From contig NZ_CACSJO010000020.1 in assembly GCF_902706195.1 (NCBI RefSeq), positions 31,096-95,095 of the forward strand: a stretch of DNA of 64,000 bases. Reading direction: 5' to 3'. Source of the DNA: Novosphingobium sp. 18050 (GTDB lineage Bacteria; Pseudomonadota; Alphaproteobacteria; Sphingomonadales; Sphingomonadaceae). The notes beneath the pieces are model-generated. The model ran no database searches. It was not told the DNA's origin and saw nothing but the letters and a program-made list of their open reading frames with translations. Every line of letters begins with the position of its first letter. Within the stretch, counting starts at the first letter, position 1. This document shows, in pieces, positions 63,308 through 64,000 of this stretch. The translations under genes were made by a program, and so were the position numbers.

Positions 63308-64000
63308 ATGGACTTACTCAGTGTGATCCGCCGGTGGCATTTTCGGCAGGAGATCTCCATTCGGGAGATCAAGCGTCGGACCGGCCTATCTCGCAACACC
63401 ATCCGTAAATACCTGCGTTCCGATGCTGTTGAGCCCACCTTCAAGATCCCGGTTCGGCCCAGCAAACTCGACCCTTTCGCCGAGAAGCTGACGGCCTGGC
63501 TGCGGGTGGAATCCAAGAAATCCCGCAAGCAGAAGCGGACCGCCAAGCAGTTGTACGCCGATCTGGTGAAGCTGGGATACGATGGCTCTTATAACCGGGT
63601 TGCAGCTTTTGCCCGACGATGGCGGACCGAGCTGCAGTATGAGCAGCAGACCAGCGGGCGTGGGACATTCGTGCCCCTGGTCTTTCAGCCCGGCGAAGCG
63701 TTCCAGTTCGACTGGAGTGAGGATTACGCCGTGCTGGACGGCAAGGTGACCAAGCTGCAGGTCGCCCACACCAAGCTTGCGCATAGCCGCGCCTTCATCG
63801 TGCGAGCCTATCTGCTCCAGACCCATGAGATGCTGTTCGACGCGCTTACACAGGCGTTCCGGGTGCTGGGCGGCGTGCCCCAGCGCGGGATCTTTGACAA
63901 TATGAGGACCGCTGTCGACAAGATCGGGACCGGGAAGACACGGCAGGTCAACGCGAGGTTTGCCGCCATGGCCAGCCACTATCTGTTCGAGACCGACTTC
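63308..64000 (+). CDS. istA: IS21-family transposase IstA (3' end outside window)
   Basis: The frame stays open to the window edge, giving about 231 residues. A helix-turn-helix (SIREIKRRTGLSRNTIRKYL) is followed by the DDE integrase core with Asp in FQFDWSEDYAVLD and in GIFDNMRTAVDK. The sequence is intact as far as visible, unlike the other IS elements here. A GTG at 63299 behind CGGAGGG is an alternative start. An istB ATPase gene should follow outside the window. Confidence 0.88.
   Translation, partial: MDLLSVIRRWHFRQEISIREIKRRTGLSRNTIRKYLRSDAVEPTFKIPVRPSKLDPFAEKLTAWLRVESKKSRKQKRTAKQLYADLVKLGYDGSYNRVAAFARRWRTELQYEQQTSGRGTFVPLVFQPGEAFQFDWSEDYAVLDGKVTKLQVAHTKLAHSRAFIVRAYLLQTHEMLFDALTQAFRVLGGVPQRGIFDNMRTAVDKIGTGKTRQVNARFAAMASHYLFETDF

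Overview
The window is high-GC alphaproteobacterial DNA, most likely from a sphingomonad (Novosphingobium, Sphingobium or a relative). The evidence is three TonB-dependent receptors of the sphingomonad catabolic type, IclR-controlled catabolic genes, a KaiC-type ATPase next to a hybrid histidine kinase, an EcfG-type promoter and many IS remnants. No rRNA, tRNA or CRISPR array was seen.

Region A (1-28195) is one large accessory catabolic cluster. It holds a LeuC/LeuD-like hydro-lyase pair with an FAD dehydrogenase, two tandem IclR regulators, a membrane-anchored alpha/beta hydrolase, and TonB receptor 1. Next is a tightly overlapping minus-strand operon (128-aa orphan, methyltransferase, alpha/beta-fold protein, small-molecule kinase). 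Then come a flavin amine oxidase operon, an MFS transporter with a divergent LysR regulator, TonB receptor 2 with a secreted cupin, and a GPH-type symporter. The region ends with a six-gene plus-strand operon (two creatinase-like M24 proteins, an NtaA/DszA-type monooxygenase, two alpha/beta-fold proteins, a secreted hydrolase). Most of the non-transport enzymes belong to families that break C-N, amide or ester bonds. Four of the alpha/beta-fold proteins carry His where the nucleophile Ser is expected, and a 19-bp dyad recurs in three control regions. This is the best candidate for an undescribed pathway.

Region B (28232-37139) is a second, smaller catabolic module bounded by a decayed IS3-family element and an IS481-type remnant. 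It holds a SnoaL-like protein, TonB receptor 3, an SDR dehydrogenase, a TauD/TfdA dioxygenase, a TetR regulator, a Rieske oxygenase and a second SnoaL-like protein. A CCAC[T/G]TGG element recurs in its three control regions.

Region C (37340-49236) holds a ribbon-helix-helix mini-gene with a KaiC-like ATPase and a hybrid histidine kinase. It continues with a graveyard of nested IS256 and IS3 elements and a serine recombinase remnant, then a homodimeric-E1/transketolase-like enzyme with a divergent Lrp regulator, a decayed histone-deacetylase-family gene, and htpG with a sigma-32-like promoter.

Region D (49237-63000) looks like a stress and envelope region. It has a Crp/Fnr regulator behind an EcfG-consensus promoter, a Blc-type lipocalin, a DksA-like zinc-finger protein, several small hydrophilic proteins, a PHB-depolymerase-family esterase, an FAD/NAD(P)-binding protein with a DUF1543 partner, a large-subunit catalase and a cupin. 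Several genes here are broken (cytochrome c, AlkB, PepSY protein). The window ends inside an IS21-family element (from about 63199).
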